Positions 55,105-64,000 of a stretch of 64,000 nt of DNA are shown here, in pieces; position 1 is the stretch's first letter; every line of letters begins with the position of its first letter. Origin of the DNA: Kluyvera genomosp. 3 (GTDB lineage: Bacteria > Pseudomonadota > Gammaproteobacteria > Enterobacterales > Enterobacteriaceae); NCBI GenBank assembly GCA_002211745.1, contig CP022114.1, forward strand, positions 2,512,645 through 2,576,644, written 5' to 3'. The notes under the pieces are model-generated. The model had not been told where the DNA came from. It worked only from the letters and a program-made list of their open reading frames with translations, and did no database searches. The position numbers and the translations under genes are program-made.

Positions 55105-57220
55105 CCACGATAGCCGCACTAATCGACTGGCTCGCTGCCGCCCGTCAGGAGCATCCGTTACTGGATGATGACGCCAACGCGCTGCTCACTCGACTGCTGG
55201 CGCTCGACGCCCAGCAGAAAGCGCGTCAGGACACTCGCGCCCAACCCGCCAGCATCGCGCTGTTTGGCCATTCACAGGCCTCTAAAGCCCACCTGCTGCG
55301 CACCCTGTGCGGCAGCGGCGATGGCCGTCTGACGGTGCAAACCGGCAGCAAAACGCTGGACTACTTCAGCCATATCAATCCCGGTCACAGCCTCACGCAA
55401 ATGGCGGTTCGCTTTAGCCGCGAGCAGCCTACGCCGGACGACGCCTTCCCGCTGCGGCTGGTGCTGATAAGTGAAGCTGAGCTGGTACAGCTGTTTATTG
55501 CTCATGCCTGGCAGCGCGGCGATATTCGCCCACCGGATAGCCACCTTATCGCCTCCCGCCTGCGCGATTGGCAGAACCTGCGCCAGCCGCAGCCGGTGCC
55601 GGGCCTGACAGCGGCGGAAGTGGCGAGCGTGGCCCGCTTCTGGCGCGATACGCTACCGACGGCGTACCAGACGATCGATGACGATCTGTGGTACCAGTTC
55701 GCGCATCTCCTGCCGTCGCTGGATCTCACCGCGCGCGCTCGGGCGTGGTCGCTACTGTGGGGTGAACAACAGGAACTCACCCAGCAATGGTTGACGCTGG
55801 CACATACCCTGCACCAGGCGGGCAACCGCCGGAAGTAATGGCGCCGCTGAGTTTATTGGTGGATGCGTTTACCCTGCCGATGGATGCGTTCCTGACGCCG
55901 GGCGTTGAGAGCGATGACGCGGTACTGGTGCATCCGCTCACCGACGATGGTTATCAGAATGCGGTCAGCATACCGGTTGCCACCCTGGCGCTGCTGACCG
56001 TTGAACTGGTGCTGAACGCGGAACAAGGCGTGCTCGACAATGTGGACATTATTGATATTCCCGTGCCGTCGCTCACCCCTGACACCCCGCTGTGGGCCAG
56101 TAAATGTCGCTGGCTGTTGGAAAACTATCGTCAGCATCGGCAACCGGATATCCTGCTGGTGTGTAACGCTACCGCCCAGCGCGCGGCGATTCCGTCTACC
56201 GCCAGGGCGTTACTGCGTTGGGTAAACGACACCCAACCCACGCAGGAGAACAAGCTGCCGGGCTGGTGTGGGCCATTACGCCGGAAGACGATCGTTTCTT
56301 ACATAAGCGTCACTTTGATGAGGCGATTCAACAGCTGGTTGGTAAACCAGGCCAACATTGGGAACGCTGCAAGCGCTGGATCACAGCAGCCTGCAACGGT
56401 TGATGGAATGGCTGTCGCAGGCCACACAGCCTGAACTGCGCCAGCGCCGTTTTGCCGCTATGGCAAACACCCTTCAACAGCAGTTGATCACCCTGTGCCA
56501 GCCGCTGCTCGCTTCGACAAGCCATGACGCCACGCAGGCGGAAACGATGATTCGTGAACTGCAAACGCACGCTTCGCGCCACGGCGAGCTGCTGGAGAGT
56601 CTGCTTCCCGCTCTGCCCGCCTTCGAGGCGTTGTGCCAGGTTCAGCAGCAGCGTGAAGAAAAAGCCAGCGGGTTGTTTAATGAATCCGTCGACCTGTTCG
56701 CCGCTCCGGAAGCCGTCAGTCAGACTACGCCGACGTACCAGGATCGGGATCGCAGGTTTATGCCCTGTGGTGTAAACATTTGCGCCAGTGGAGTCGCCAG
56801 CCGCACCCGCAGCTTACATCAGCCACTCAACAGCAGCTGGTACTTGCGCTGATGACCGCCAGCCAACGACAAGGGCTGGCGCAACAGTTACGCCACGCAA
56901 GCGCAGAACAGCAGGCTGGCGCGGCGCAGCTGCGGGCGATCATCGCGAACTTTATTCACTGGCTGGGTTACGCTGAACAGCCCATCAGCCAGCGCCCCGC
57001 CAGCCGTATCGCCAAAGGCAGCGCGGTTTTCGCCCACGATGCGCCAACCTCCAGCGCTCGCCTGACTCAGCTCGGCGAACAGCCGGTACACGCCGCCACA
57101 CGCTACGTGTACGACTGGCTGGTCGCGCTGTATGCCCGCAGCACGGAATCGGGCGATTCAGTGAACCTCCTCCAACTCAGCGACAGCAGCCAGCGCGAGC
57201 TGCGGGCGCGACTCGCGTAA
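55101..57220 (+). CDS. srfC: SrfC, putative virulence-factor component with GTPase-like N-terminus (four missing bases)
   Basis: Repaired length about 707. Residues 52-66 IALFGHSQASKAHLL look like a degenerate Walker A loop, DNVDIIDIPVPSL like a Walker B/G3 loop and PDILLVCNATAQRAA like a G4 strand, the layout of a dynamin/Era-type GTPase; long helical C-terminal half (QRQGLAQQLRHASAEQQAGA). Breaks near 55825, 56265, 56350 and 56775. Last gene of srfABC. Confidence 0.85.
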
Positions 57221-57351
57221 CCCTCGGCGGCACAAGGATGTGAACCGCTTTCAAAAGCTGAAAAAAAGCGTGCGAAATCCGTATCATGGATATTCAGCAC
57301 GCTTGCGCCTCTCTACACTCAGAGCGTTACCCGAGCCCAGAAGAGGTTTCC

Positions 57352-58781
57352 ATGACTATCACCTGTACCCTGTTGATTAACGGCGAAGCGTGCGCCGCGC
57401 AAGGCAATGCGACCTTTACACGCCTGAATCCCATCAACGACGCCGTTGCCAGTACCGCTCCAGCAGCGGTCTCATTGATGCCACACACGCCGCAGACGCC
57501 GCTGCCGCCGCGTTTCCCGCCTGGCGTGACACCACACCCGGCGAGCGACGTCGCCTGCTGCTTGCCGCAGCAGAGAGGCTTGAACAACGCCGCGAGCAGT
57601 TTATTACCACCATGAATGCTGAAACCGGCGCGACGGCGCACTGGGCGGGTTTAACGTCCACCTCGGCGCGGAGATCCTGCGTGAAGCCGCGGCGCTCACC
57701 ACGCAGATTGAGGGCCAGGTGATCCCGTCCAATATTGCGGGCAATCTGGCGATGGCGACACGTCAGGGGCTGGCGTGGTGTTAGGGATGGCGCCGTGGAA
57801 CGCGCCGATTATTCTGGCGGTTCGCGCCATTGCCACCCCGCTCGCCTGCGGCAATACGGTGATCCTCAAAGGTTCTGAACTTTCTCCGGCGACGCAGGGC
57901 TGATTATTGATGCGCTGGCGGCAGCAGGATTCCCTGCGGGCGTGGTGAACTATCTGACCTGCGCGCCGCAGGATGCCCCGGCTTTTGTCGAAACGCTGAT
58001 TGCCCATCCAGGTGTCAGACGGGTGAACTTCACCGGATCCACGCCGGTGGGAAGGATCATCGCCCAAACCTGCGCGAAGTATCTGAAACCGGTGGTGCTG
58101 GAGTTAGGCGGTAAAGCGCCCTTGCTGGTGCTGGACGATGCCGATATTACCCAGGCCGCCGCTGGCGCGACTTTCGGCGCGTTTGCTAACGCCGGACAAA
58201 TCTGCATGTCCACCGAACGTATTATCGTTGAGGACCGCATTGCCGAAGCGTTTATCAGCGCACTGGTGAAGCGTGTTAACGCGCTACCGGACGGGCTGTT
58301 AGGTTCAGTGGTCGAGATGAAAACCGTTGAGCGCTGCAATGCATTGATTGACGATGCGTTGGCCAAAGGCGCGACGCTGCTGACCGGCGGCAAGGCCCAC
58401 TCTCCGCAGATGTCAGCAACGCTGCTCGATGGCGTAACGCCTGCGATGCGTATCTGGCACGAAGAGTCATTTGGCCCGGTGAAAGCGGTGATCCGCGCCC
58501 GTGACGAGCAGGAGGCGGTGCGTATCGCCAATGACAGCGCCTACGGTCTGTCTTCGGCGGTGTACAGCCGCGATACCGCCCGCGCGTGGAACGTGGCGCA
58601 AAATCTGCAAACCGGGATCTGCCACATCAATGGCCCCACGGTGCACGACGAGGCGCAAATGCCCTTCGGCGGCACCAAAGATTCCGGGTATGGGCGCTTT
58701 GGCGGTCGTGCGGGAATTCATGAATTTACCGAGCTACGCTGGGTAACGATGCAGACGCAGCCGAGAATGCTGCCGTTTTAA
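57352..58781 (+). CDS. aromatic-aldehyde (vanillin/salicylaldehyde type) dehydrogenase (four missing bases)
   Basis: Repaired length about 477. VVLGMAPWNAPIILAVRAIA, NTVILKGSELSPAT, VVLELGGKAPLLVLDDADI (Glu) and NAGQICMSTERIIVEDRIAE (catalytic Cys) define the family; PFGGTKDSGYGRFGGRAGIH ends it. The LGMAPWNAP and ICMSTER patterns fit the DoxF/Vdh subgroup that oxidises aromatic aldehydes, consistent with nearby pca genes, but the substrate is an inference. Breaks near 57465, 57650, 57775 and 57895. Transcribed alone, 131 bp after srfC. Confidence 0.82.
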
Positions 58782-58801
58782 GCCGTCCTGCCAGGAATCA
58801 G

Positions 58802-58831
58802 GCCGGATAAAGCGTTAACGCTATATCCGGC
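58802..58831. repeat. REP-like palindrome acting as terminator
   Basis: gccggata-aagcgttaacgct-atatccggc with tctcttt after it, between convergent genes. Confidence 0.7.
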
Positions 58832-58854
58832 TCTCTTTACGCTGCTACGGGTTT

Positions 58855-60103
58855 TCATTTTTCCCAGCGCGTGTTCCACTCCCAAAGACGGTTCGTGTTC
58901 ACATCGTTCAACTGACGTGAAGGCTCCGCGTTCCCCTTAAACGGCCTGGCGGTAGTCGCCGCCGCGCCCCAGGGCGACAGGCTGTCATAGCCGCTATCAA
59001 TCGTGCTGTTCACAATCAACACCTGCCCATTCGCGGTCTTGCCCGGCAAATAACCTGTTTTCCCTGCCCCCTGATCCCATGCGCGGCCCAGCCTGGCTTT
59101 AAAGGTGCCTTTGTAGCCATCATCCGTCGTGAAACGGCTGTTTTTGACCAGGAAACCGTAAGGATTGTCGGGAGCGTATTCGGTGCCAGCACATAGGCTT
59201 CCGGCGATTGGCGGCTTGAGACGGTATGGAAATGCACGCCGTCAAACACCACGTTGGCGCGACCGAAGACATAGTCAACGTCACCTTCAATGTAGCTATC
59301 CTGCACGTAAACCCGATTAATGCGATCGGTCAGCGCATCATTGTGCCGATTGCTGACGTTGAGATAGAGCGTATCCTGGCGCCCAAGCAGGCGAACGTTT
59401 TGCAGTTGAATGCGGTCGCCGTCGGTTCGCAGAGCGACGCCCTGGTGGGTGCCGCCGTCAACCGTGTCGAGCAGGCTGTTGGCAATGGTTAAATTGACCA
59501 GTTGGAGATCGTGACTTTGCGACCAGAATACCGCGGCGCAATTGGTGCCGATCATCGCCGTGGTTTTCCCCGCACACAGCGCATACTGGTAATACGCCGG
59601 CGAGGTCGGCGGATAGTGGTCGGCGTCGACGGTCTGACGATATTTCGCCGGACTGAACTGCGAGTCCAGCGCCAGTTCAATACGTACATCCTCAGGCCCT
59701 TTTCCCGTACCAAAAAGGGTAATCGGCGGCGCATCGTCGGGATATACACCGTGCCGCTGTAAACGCCCGGTTCAAGACGAATGTAGAGACGTTCATTGCC
59801 CTTATGATGAGCCAGAGCGGCATCCACCGCCTGCTGGACGCGGGTGTAAGGCGCGCCTTCTGGCGCGACGCGCCATGGTGTCTCAATGTGCGTCAGGGTA
59901 ATTTCCGACGGTTGCCACGGCCCCTGTGGTTGGCTGAACAGGCCACCCTGTGCGAAGTAGTTTTCGGTGGTATACGGTGCGGCTTCCTGCGCCGTCAGCA
60001 GCGGTCTTGTCGCCGTTCCTGTTGACGAAGGCGCGGCGCAGCCCTGTAGCACCAATGGCATACAGAGCAGCGTCGACATGCCCAGATAAGGTATTTTTGA
60101 CAT
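58855..60103 (-). CDS. pectin methylesterase lipoprotein, PemB-like (two missing bases)
   Basis: Repaired length 416. Lipoprotein signal SKIPYLGMSTLLCMPLVLQG followed by Cys (lipobox LQGC). Pectinesterase right-handed beta-helix: AVFWSQSHDLQLVNLTIAN, GVALRTDGDRIQLQNVRLLG, then RQDTLYLNVS and SYIEGDVDYVFGRANVVF, which hold the catalytic Asp pair (DTLY, GDVDYVFG); unlike E. coli YbhC (GDVDIVSG) the active-site pattern is kept. Outer-membrane form resembles Dickeya PemB, which acts on methylated oligogalacturonides. Breaks near 59745 and 59180. Confidence 0.87.
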
Positions 60104-60196
60104 CGGTTCTCCATTAACAACGTTAAATAGAAACTGAGAACCGATAATAATGGAACGTTATTTTATTTTAACCCTACGCGATCACGCTTTACGACA

Positions 60197-60289
60197 TCAG
60201 GAAAGCCAGATCAGCAGGCCATATAGCACCAGCATGCACACTATCGTTAACCGGACAACCCGGCACTCAACGGGCGATTTATCGTTCAT
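60197..60289 (-). CDS. possible 30-residue single-span membrane protein
   Basis: ATG five bases after the yddE stop, then charged MNDKSPVECR and a hydrophobic LTIVCMLVLYGLLIWLS to the stop. Looks like a small inner-membrane protein, but no good ribosome site is visible (coupling to yddE would be needed) and I recognise no family. Confidence 0.3.
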   Translation of the reverse strand: MNDKSPVECRVVRLTIVCMLVLYGLLIWLS

Positions 60290-60294
60290 CGGCT

Positions 60295-61103
60295 TTACAG
60301 ACGGAACGTCCCCTCAATCATCAGTTTCGCTTGCCCGTACAGCGAAACGCGACCATCAGCGCCCAACACGCAGCGCAGCGTGCCTTTACGCGCGCCGCCT
60401 GCTGCGCATGGAGGGTATTTTTACCGCAGCGTTTAGCCCAGAACGGCGCCAGCCAGGTATGTGCCGAACCGGTCACCGGATCTTCATTCACCCCGACCTG
60501 CGGGCCAAACCAACGTGACACGAAATCAAACTCCGCATCATCTGGCGCCGTGACGATCACCCCGCGGGTGTTAAACGCCGACAGCAGGTTGAAATCTGGC
60601 GATAGCCCCTCAACGATCGCTTTATCCTTCACCAGCACCACAATGTCATCTGATTGCCAGAATCCTTCTACGCCATGGGTAATGCCCAGCGCGACCAGCA
60701 GCCCCTGTGGTTCGTCAATCGGCTGGAGCGTTTTCGTCGGAAAATCCATGCACAACTCATCGCCCTGCCGCGTGACGGTCAGCAAGCCGCTACGGGTGGT
60801 GAAACGCAGTGTCTCTTGCGGATAGTTGAGTACGTTGAACAGTACCCATGACGCAGCGAGCGTGGCATGGCCGCAGAGATCCACTTCGACCGCTGGCGTA
60901 AACCAGCGCAGATGGAAACCCTCATCAAGTGGCACAAAAAAGGCGGTTTCGGACAGGTTATTTTCGGCGGCAATCGCTTGTAATACGCTGTCTTCTGGCC
61001 ATTCCGTCAGCGGCATCACCGCCGCCGGGTTACCGCCAAATGGCTTAGCGGTAAAAGCATCAACCTGATAAAACGCAAGCGTAGCCGGGAGATTATTGTT
61101 CAT
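60295..61103 (-). CDS. yddE: YddE-like PhzF-family isomerase/epimerase (one missing base)
   Basis: MNNNLPATLAFYQVDAFTAK, FGGNPAAVMPLTEWPED, NNLSETAFFVP (catalytic Glu), VDLCGHATLAASWVLFN and VNEDPVTGSAHTWLAPFWA are PhzF marks. Break near 60392; repaired frame ends KLMIEGTFRL at TAA 60295-60297, length about 269, somewhat shorter than E. coli YddE (297). Reaction unknown. Start overlaps the upstream regulator by 11 bases. Confidence 0.87.
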
Positions 61104-61749
61104 TGAGTTTATCCAGGTAGTTGTAGATTGTGTAACGCGTCACGCCGAGCGCTCTGGCGACTTCATTGACGCTGCCCTTAATTTTGAAAATGCCCATCGA
61201 ATGCAGTTCGCTGACCACCCGCAGGCGAAACGCTTTTGGATTTTCCTCTGGGGCGGCATGGAAACGAGCCAGAACCTCCGCCAGAGATTGCGCGGGTAAC
61301 GAGGTGGCAGGATTTTCCGCGGGTTGTGCTGCCGACATACCGGAAACCAGATAATCCAGTTCGCGACGAAAACGCATCACCGGCTCCATGTCGACGTTGA
61401 CGCAAAACGCCGCCACCGCCTTTCCATTAGCATCGTAGTACAGCGTCGACGCGCTGCTTAACGGTTTACCGCCGCGCGCGTACGAGGTGTAACCGCTGAA
61501 CAGCCGCGTTGAGGATGGCGGCTGCGTCTCGTCGATAAGCCCCAGAAAACCATCATCTTCTTCTGGCCCGCTAAGCAGTCCATCGCCTACCTGCCGCCCG
61601 CTGACGTGACCGTTAACAATACCGACTACCGAGGATTGCGGCTGAGTTAAATCGTGCAATACCACTTCGGTATTCGCCGGTAATGTCGCTTTCAACGCCG
61701 CCAGCGAGGCGCTCAAGGTGGCGATGAGGGTATCCCGTTCCGCGCTCAT
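61093..61749 (-). CDS. YheO/DauR-like PAS-HTH transcriptional regulator
   Basis: Intact, 218 residues. N-terminal YheO-type PAS domain (residues 12-125: EVVLHDLTQPQSSVVGIVNG, SSTLYYDANGKAVAAFCVNV) and C-terminal HTH_22 (160-216: VVSELHSMGIFKIKGSVNEV, ARALGVTRYTIYNYLD). DauR controls D-arginine/amino-acid catabolism in other bacteria. It sits between a RidA gene (4-base overlap) and yddE, in one operon. Confidence 0.87.
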   Translation of the reverse strand: MSAERDTLIATLSASLAALKATLPANTEVVLHDLTQPQSSVVGIVNGHVSGRQVGDGLLSGPEEDDGFLGLIDETQPPSSTRLFSGYTSYARGGKPLSSASTLYYDANGKAVAAFCVNVDMEPVMRFRRELDYLVSGMSAAQPAENPATSLPAQSLAEVLARFHAAPEENPKAFRLRVVSELHSMGIFKIKGSVNEVARALGVTRYTIYNYLDKLNEQ

Positions 61750-62111
61750 GGCAGCACCGCCTGAAATTCAATTTCCACGTCGAGATCGAATGCCAGTCGG
61801 CTGGTGGTGACGCTTCGGCTGGGGAAACCCTCTGGGAACCATAGACGCCAGGCCTGATTGAACTCCGCGAAGTGCGCCATATCGCTTAACCAAACCTGCG
61901 CGCGCACCACATCGCGCAATTGCGCGTCACCGCGCGCCAGCGTCTCGCTGACCGAATGCATAATCCGATTAACCTGCTCGGTAATGGTACCGTACAGCGG
62001 CTGTCCGTCCGGACTCATTGAGACCTGGCCAGAAAGAAAGAGAAACCCGTTCGCCGCAACGGCGTCGGAAAAAGGAAAAGGTTTACTCGTGGGATAACGG
62101 ACAAGTGCCAT
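61746..62111 (-). CDS. RidA-family (YjgF) imine/enamine deaminase
   Basis: Intact, 121 residues from ATG 62111 (MALVRYPTSKPFPFSDAVAA), with aggag site. Marks: NGFLFLSGQVSMSPDGQPLY, EQVNRIMHSVSETLARGDAQ, VVRAQVWLSDMAHFAEFNQA, and SRSVTTSRLAFDLDVEIEFQ. The usual C-terminal Arg of RidA (CxxR) is replaced by TTSRL, so it is a RidA-like subgroup member that may act on a specific catabolic imine. First gene of the RidA-regulator-yddE operon. Confidence 0.85.
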   Translation of the reverse strand: MALVRYPTSKPFPFSDAVAANGFLFLSGQVSMSPDGQPLYGTITEQVNRIMHSVSETLARGDAQLRDVVRAQVWLSDMAHFAEFNQAWRLWFPEGFPSRSVTTSRLAFDLDVEIEFQAVLP

Positions 62112-62199
62112 CGTCAACTCCTGCGGTTAAGGAGCCATAACGATAGCACTGCCCTTTTACACATTCAACAAAATTATAAATTTCAACAAGTGTTGATGT

Positions 62200-62595
62200 T
62201 TATTGCGACTGTACCGCATCCATTTCATCAAAGACCTGCTGTGCCAGATGCATCGTGGCATTTGCCGCCGGCAGACCGCAATACAGCGCCGAATGCATGA
62301 TCACCTCTTTCAGCTCATCGCGGGTTACGCCGTTGTTGAAGGCCGCGCGCAGATGCATTTTCAGTTCGGCTTCGCGATTGAGCGCAATCAGCATGGCGAT
62401 GGTGATCATACTGCGGGTGTGGTGGTCCAGACCTGGACGGGTCCAGGTTTCCCCCCAGGCGTAGCGGGTGATGAAATCCTGAAACTCTTCGTTCAGCGGC
62501 GTTAATTTTTGCAGCGTCCGGTCAACGTGGGCATCCCCCAGCACCTTACGGCGCACCGCCATACCCTGCTGATAACGTTGATTATCTTCCATCAT
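62200..62595 (-). CDS. pcaC: PcaC, 4-carboxymuconolactone decarboxylase
   Basis: Intact, 131 residues (MMEDNQRYQQGMAVRRKVLG). Decarboxylase marks: EFQDFITRYAWGETWTRPGL, RSMITIAMLIALNREAELKM, GVTRDELKEVIMHSALYCGL. Produces 3-oxoadipate enol-lactone from 4-carboxymuconolactone. Start overlaps the pcaD stop. Confidence 0.94.
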   Translation of the reverse strand: MMEDNQRYQQGMAVRRKVLGDAHVDRTLQKLTPLNEEFQDFITRYAWGETWTRPGLDHHTRSMITIAMLIALNREAELKMHLRAAFNNGVTRDELKEVIMHSALYCGLPAANATMHLAQQVFDEMDAVQSQ

Positions 62596-63346
62596 TCCTC
62601 CGTAAAAATGCGATCAACGCGGCGGTAAACTCTTCGCTGGCTTCGACGTTCGACAAATGCGATGCCGCCAAATCTACCTGGAAAGAACCGTCAATTTGTT
62701 GATGTAAATAATCGGCATCGGCTACGGTGGTCACCGGGTCGAACTCACCGGCAATAATCAGCATCGGCACAGTGATAGCAGCAACTTCGCCTCGTAAATC
62801 AGCCGCCGCCAGCGCTTCACAACATTCGGCGTAACCTTCCGCCTCGGAGGTGGCGAGCTGGTGACAAAGCTGTTCAACCACCGCCGGTTGATGTTGACGG
62901 AAATGCGGCGTAAACCAACGATCCGCCGACCCTGCCGCCACCACGCCCATACCTTCAGTACGCACAGTGCGCGCCCGCGACAGCCAGTTGGCCTGCTCGC
63001 CAATCTTCGCCGCCGTATTCGCCACCGCAACGGCAGTAAAGCGTTCCGGCGCGAAACGAGCCAGCCAGAGGCCGGTCAGGCCGCCCATTGAAATGCCGCA
63101 GAAAAAGGCATGTGGGATATTCAGGTGATCGAGTAGCGTAATGACGTCTTCACCCAATTGTGACAACGTCACCTTTCCGCGTTTTTGCGTTTGTCCATGA
63201 CCGTGCGTGTCGTAGCGCAACACGCGAAAATGTTCGGTCAATGCGGGCATCTGCGCATCCCACATAGCGTGAGTCGTACCCAGCGAGTTAGAGAGCACCA
63301 ACACCGGTGCCGTTTCTGGTCCTTCAAGGCGATAATGGATGTTCAT
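62582..63346 (-). CDS. pcaD: PcaD, 3-oxoadipate enol-lactonase
   Basis: Intact, 254 residues from MNIHYRLEGPETAPVLVLSN. Alpha/beta hydrolase: nucleophile elbow FFCGISMGGLTGLWL, acid in IIAGEFDPVTTV, and His near SHLSNVEASEEF. Hydrolyses the enol-lactone to 3-oxoadipate. A 39-base upstream extension overlaps pcaB and is rejected. Confidence 0.95.
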   Translation of the reverse strand: MNIHYRLEGPETAPVLVLSNSLGTTHAMWDAQMPALTEHFRVLRYDTHGHGQTQKRGKVTLSQLGEDVITLLDHLNIPHAFFCGISMGGLTGLWLARFAPERFTAVAVANTAAKIGEQANWLSRARTVRTEGMGVVAAGSADRWFTPHFRQHQPAVVEQLCHQLATSEAEGYAECCEALAAADLRGEVAAITVPMLIIAGEFDPVTTVADADYLHQQIDGSFQVDLAASHLSNVEASEEFTAALIAFLRRNDGR

Positions 63347-64000
63347 TTCCCTGCTCCTGATAGCGCGCCAGAACCTGGCGCACAAAGTGGTCGGTACTGC
63401 CGAGTGCGGTCGCTGGGTCCAGCAGTTGCGAGAGTTGCGCTGAAGAAAGATGCTGGCTGACCAGCGGATCGTTCTCCAGCAGTGGTTGTAACGGGCAATC
63501 CAGCGCTATCGCCCGATGACAGATTTTTTCTACCTGATGATGGGCGTCGGCTTTGCCAATATAGGCCGCCAGCGCCTGAGTAACGGATTCGGCCATAATC
63601 AGACCGTGGGTGATATCCAGGTCGGCACGCATCTTCGCCGCATTAACCTGCATACCACGCAGCAGATATTCACTGTTTTCCAGTACGCCGCCTGTCAACA
63701 TCACTAACTCTGGCAATGTTTCCCACTCGGCCTGCCAGCCGCCAGCGCACGCTCATGCTGTTGAATTTGTGCACCGTACAGCGTCGCCATCAACCCGGGT
63801 ATACGCTGTACGGCGGCAAGAATCGCCGCGCAGCTTACCGGATTGCGCTTATGCGGCATCGCAGACGACCCGCCACGACCTTCGGCAATCGGTTCGCTTA
63901 CTTCGGCGACTTCGGTTTGCATCAACAACGAAAAATCATTGGCAAATTTACCCAACGTGCCGCTAAGCCCGCAAACCAACTTGCCACTTCAACAATACGA
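63324..64000 (-). CDS. pcaB: PcaB, 3-carboxy-cis,cis-muconate cycloisomerase, 3' part (one missing base)
   Basis: C-terminal half only; runs off the window. Fumarase/argininosuccinate-lyase signature GGSSAMPHKRNPVSCAAILA holds the catalytic Ser/Lys loop. Break near 63714 (HERALGGWQAEWETLPELVM after repair). Ends LARYQEQGNEHPLSP, overlapping the pcaD start by 23 bases. Cyclises 3-carboxymuconate from protocatechuate cleavage. Confidence 0.92.

Noticed and set aside
60150-60518. 122-codon plus-strand frame
   Set aside because: Antisense to the 3' end of yddE, no family resemblance, weak start.

Overview
The window is a chromosomal segment of a member of the Enterobacteriaceae. The evidence is the E. 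coli-type order paaY-paaX-paaKJIHGFEDCBA | paaZ-tynA ... feaB | feaR, the yncE/yncD/mcbR/mnaT/ydcZ/ydcY block, E. coli/Citrobacter-style REP palindromes (gccggataaggc), and the Salmonella/Citrobacter-type srfABC genes. Presence of pca (protocatechuate) genes and of pectin/rhamnoside genes argues against E. coli itself. A plant- or soil-associated relative (Citrobacter, Kluyvera, Enterobacter, Leclercia or Klebsiella-like) fits, but I cannot fix the genus. No tRNA, rRNA, IS element, prophage or CRISPR array is visible.

A dominant feature is about 90 apparent frameshifts, nearly all of which behave as single missing bases. Restoring the bases gives proteins of the family length (for example PaaK 437, PaaJ 401, PaaZ 681, PaaE 356, PaaA 309, FeaB 499 residues, as in E. 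coli). I therefore treat the broken genes as intact genes in an error-prone sequence, not pseudogenes, and give whole-gene spans.

Layout. (1) 1-10.7 kb: end of a flavin-reductase-like gene, then a pectin/rhamnoside utilisation locus: GH105 unsaturated-uronyl hydrolase, a large unrecognised protein, an ExuT-like transporter, LacI-type and RhaS-like regulators, a GH78 rhamnosidase and a GPH-type symporter. (2) 10.7-12.6 kb: pptA, a P-loop kinase-like gene and a LysR regulator. (3) 12.6-28.6 kb: complete phenylacetate pathway (paa) and the periplasmic amine oxidase tynA, with PaaX and FeaR operators recognisable. TynA and FeaB convert phenylethylamine to phenylacetate, PaaK activates it, PaaABCE/PaaG/PaaZ/PaaJ/PaaF/PaaH degrade it to acetyl-CoA and succinyl-CoA. 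(4) 28.8-39.6 kb: an accessory block inserted between tynA and feaB (adjacent in E. coli): a second asd, a LysE/RhtB exporter, LysR/flavin reductase pair, histidine phosphatase, two GNATs, a YnfC-like protein, SOS-type yebG, a VOC protein, quinone oxidoreductase/LysR pair and mazEF. It carries a set of 28-nt dispersed repeats. (5) 39.7-42.4 kb: feaB and feaR. (6) 42.4-50.5 kb: small lipoprotein, yncE, yncD, mcbR, an XRE-cupin regulator, mnaT, ydcZ, ydcY, and an orphan DppA-like binding protein. (7) 50.8-57.2 kb: srfA-srfB-srfC. (8) 57.3-64 kb: an aldehyde dehydrogenase, a pectin methylesterase lipoprotein, yddE, a YheO/DauR-like regulator, a RidA protein, and pcaC, pcaD and the 3' part of pcaB.
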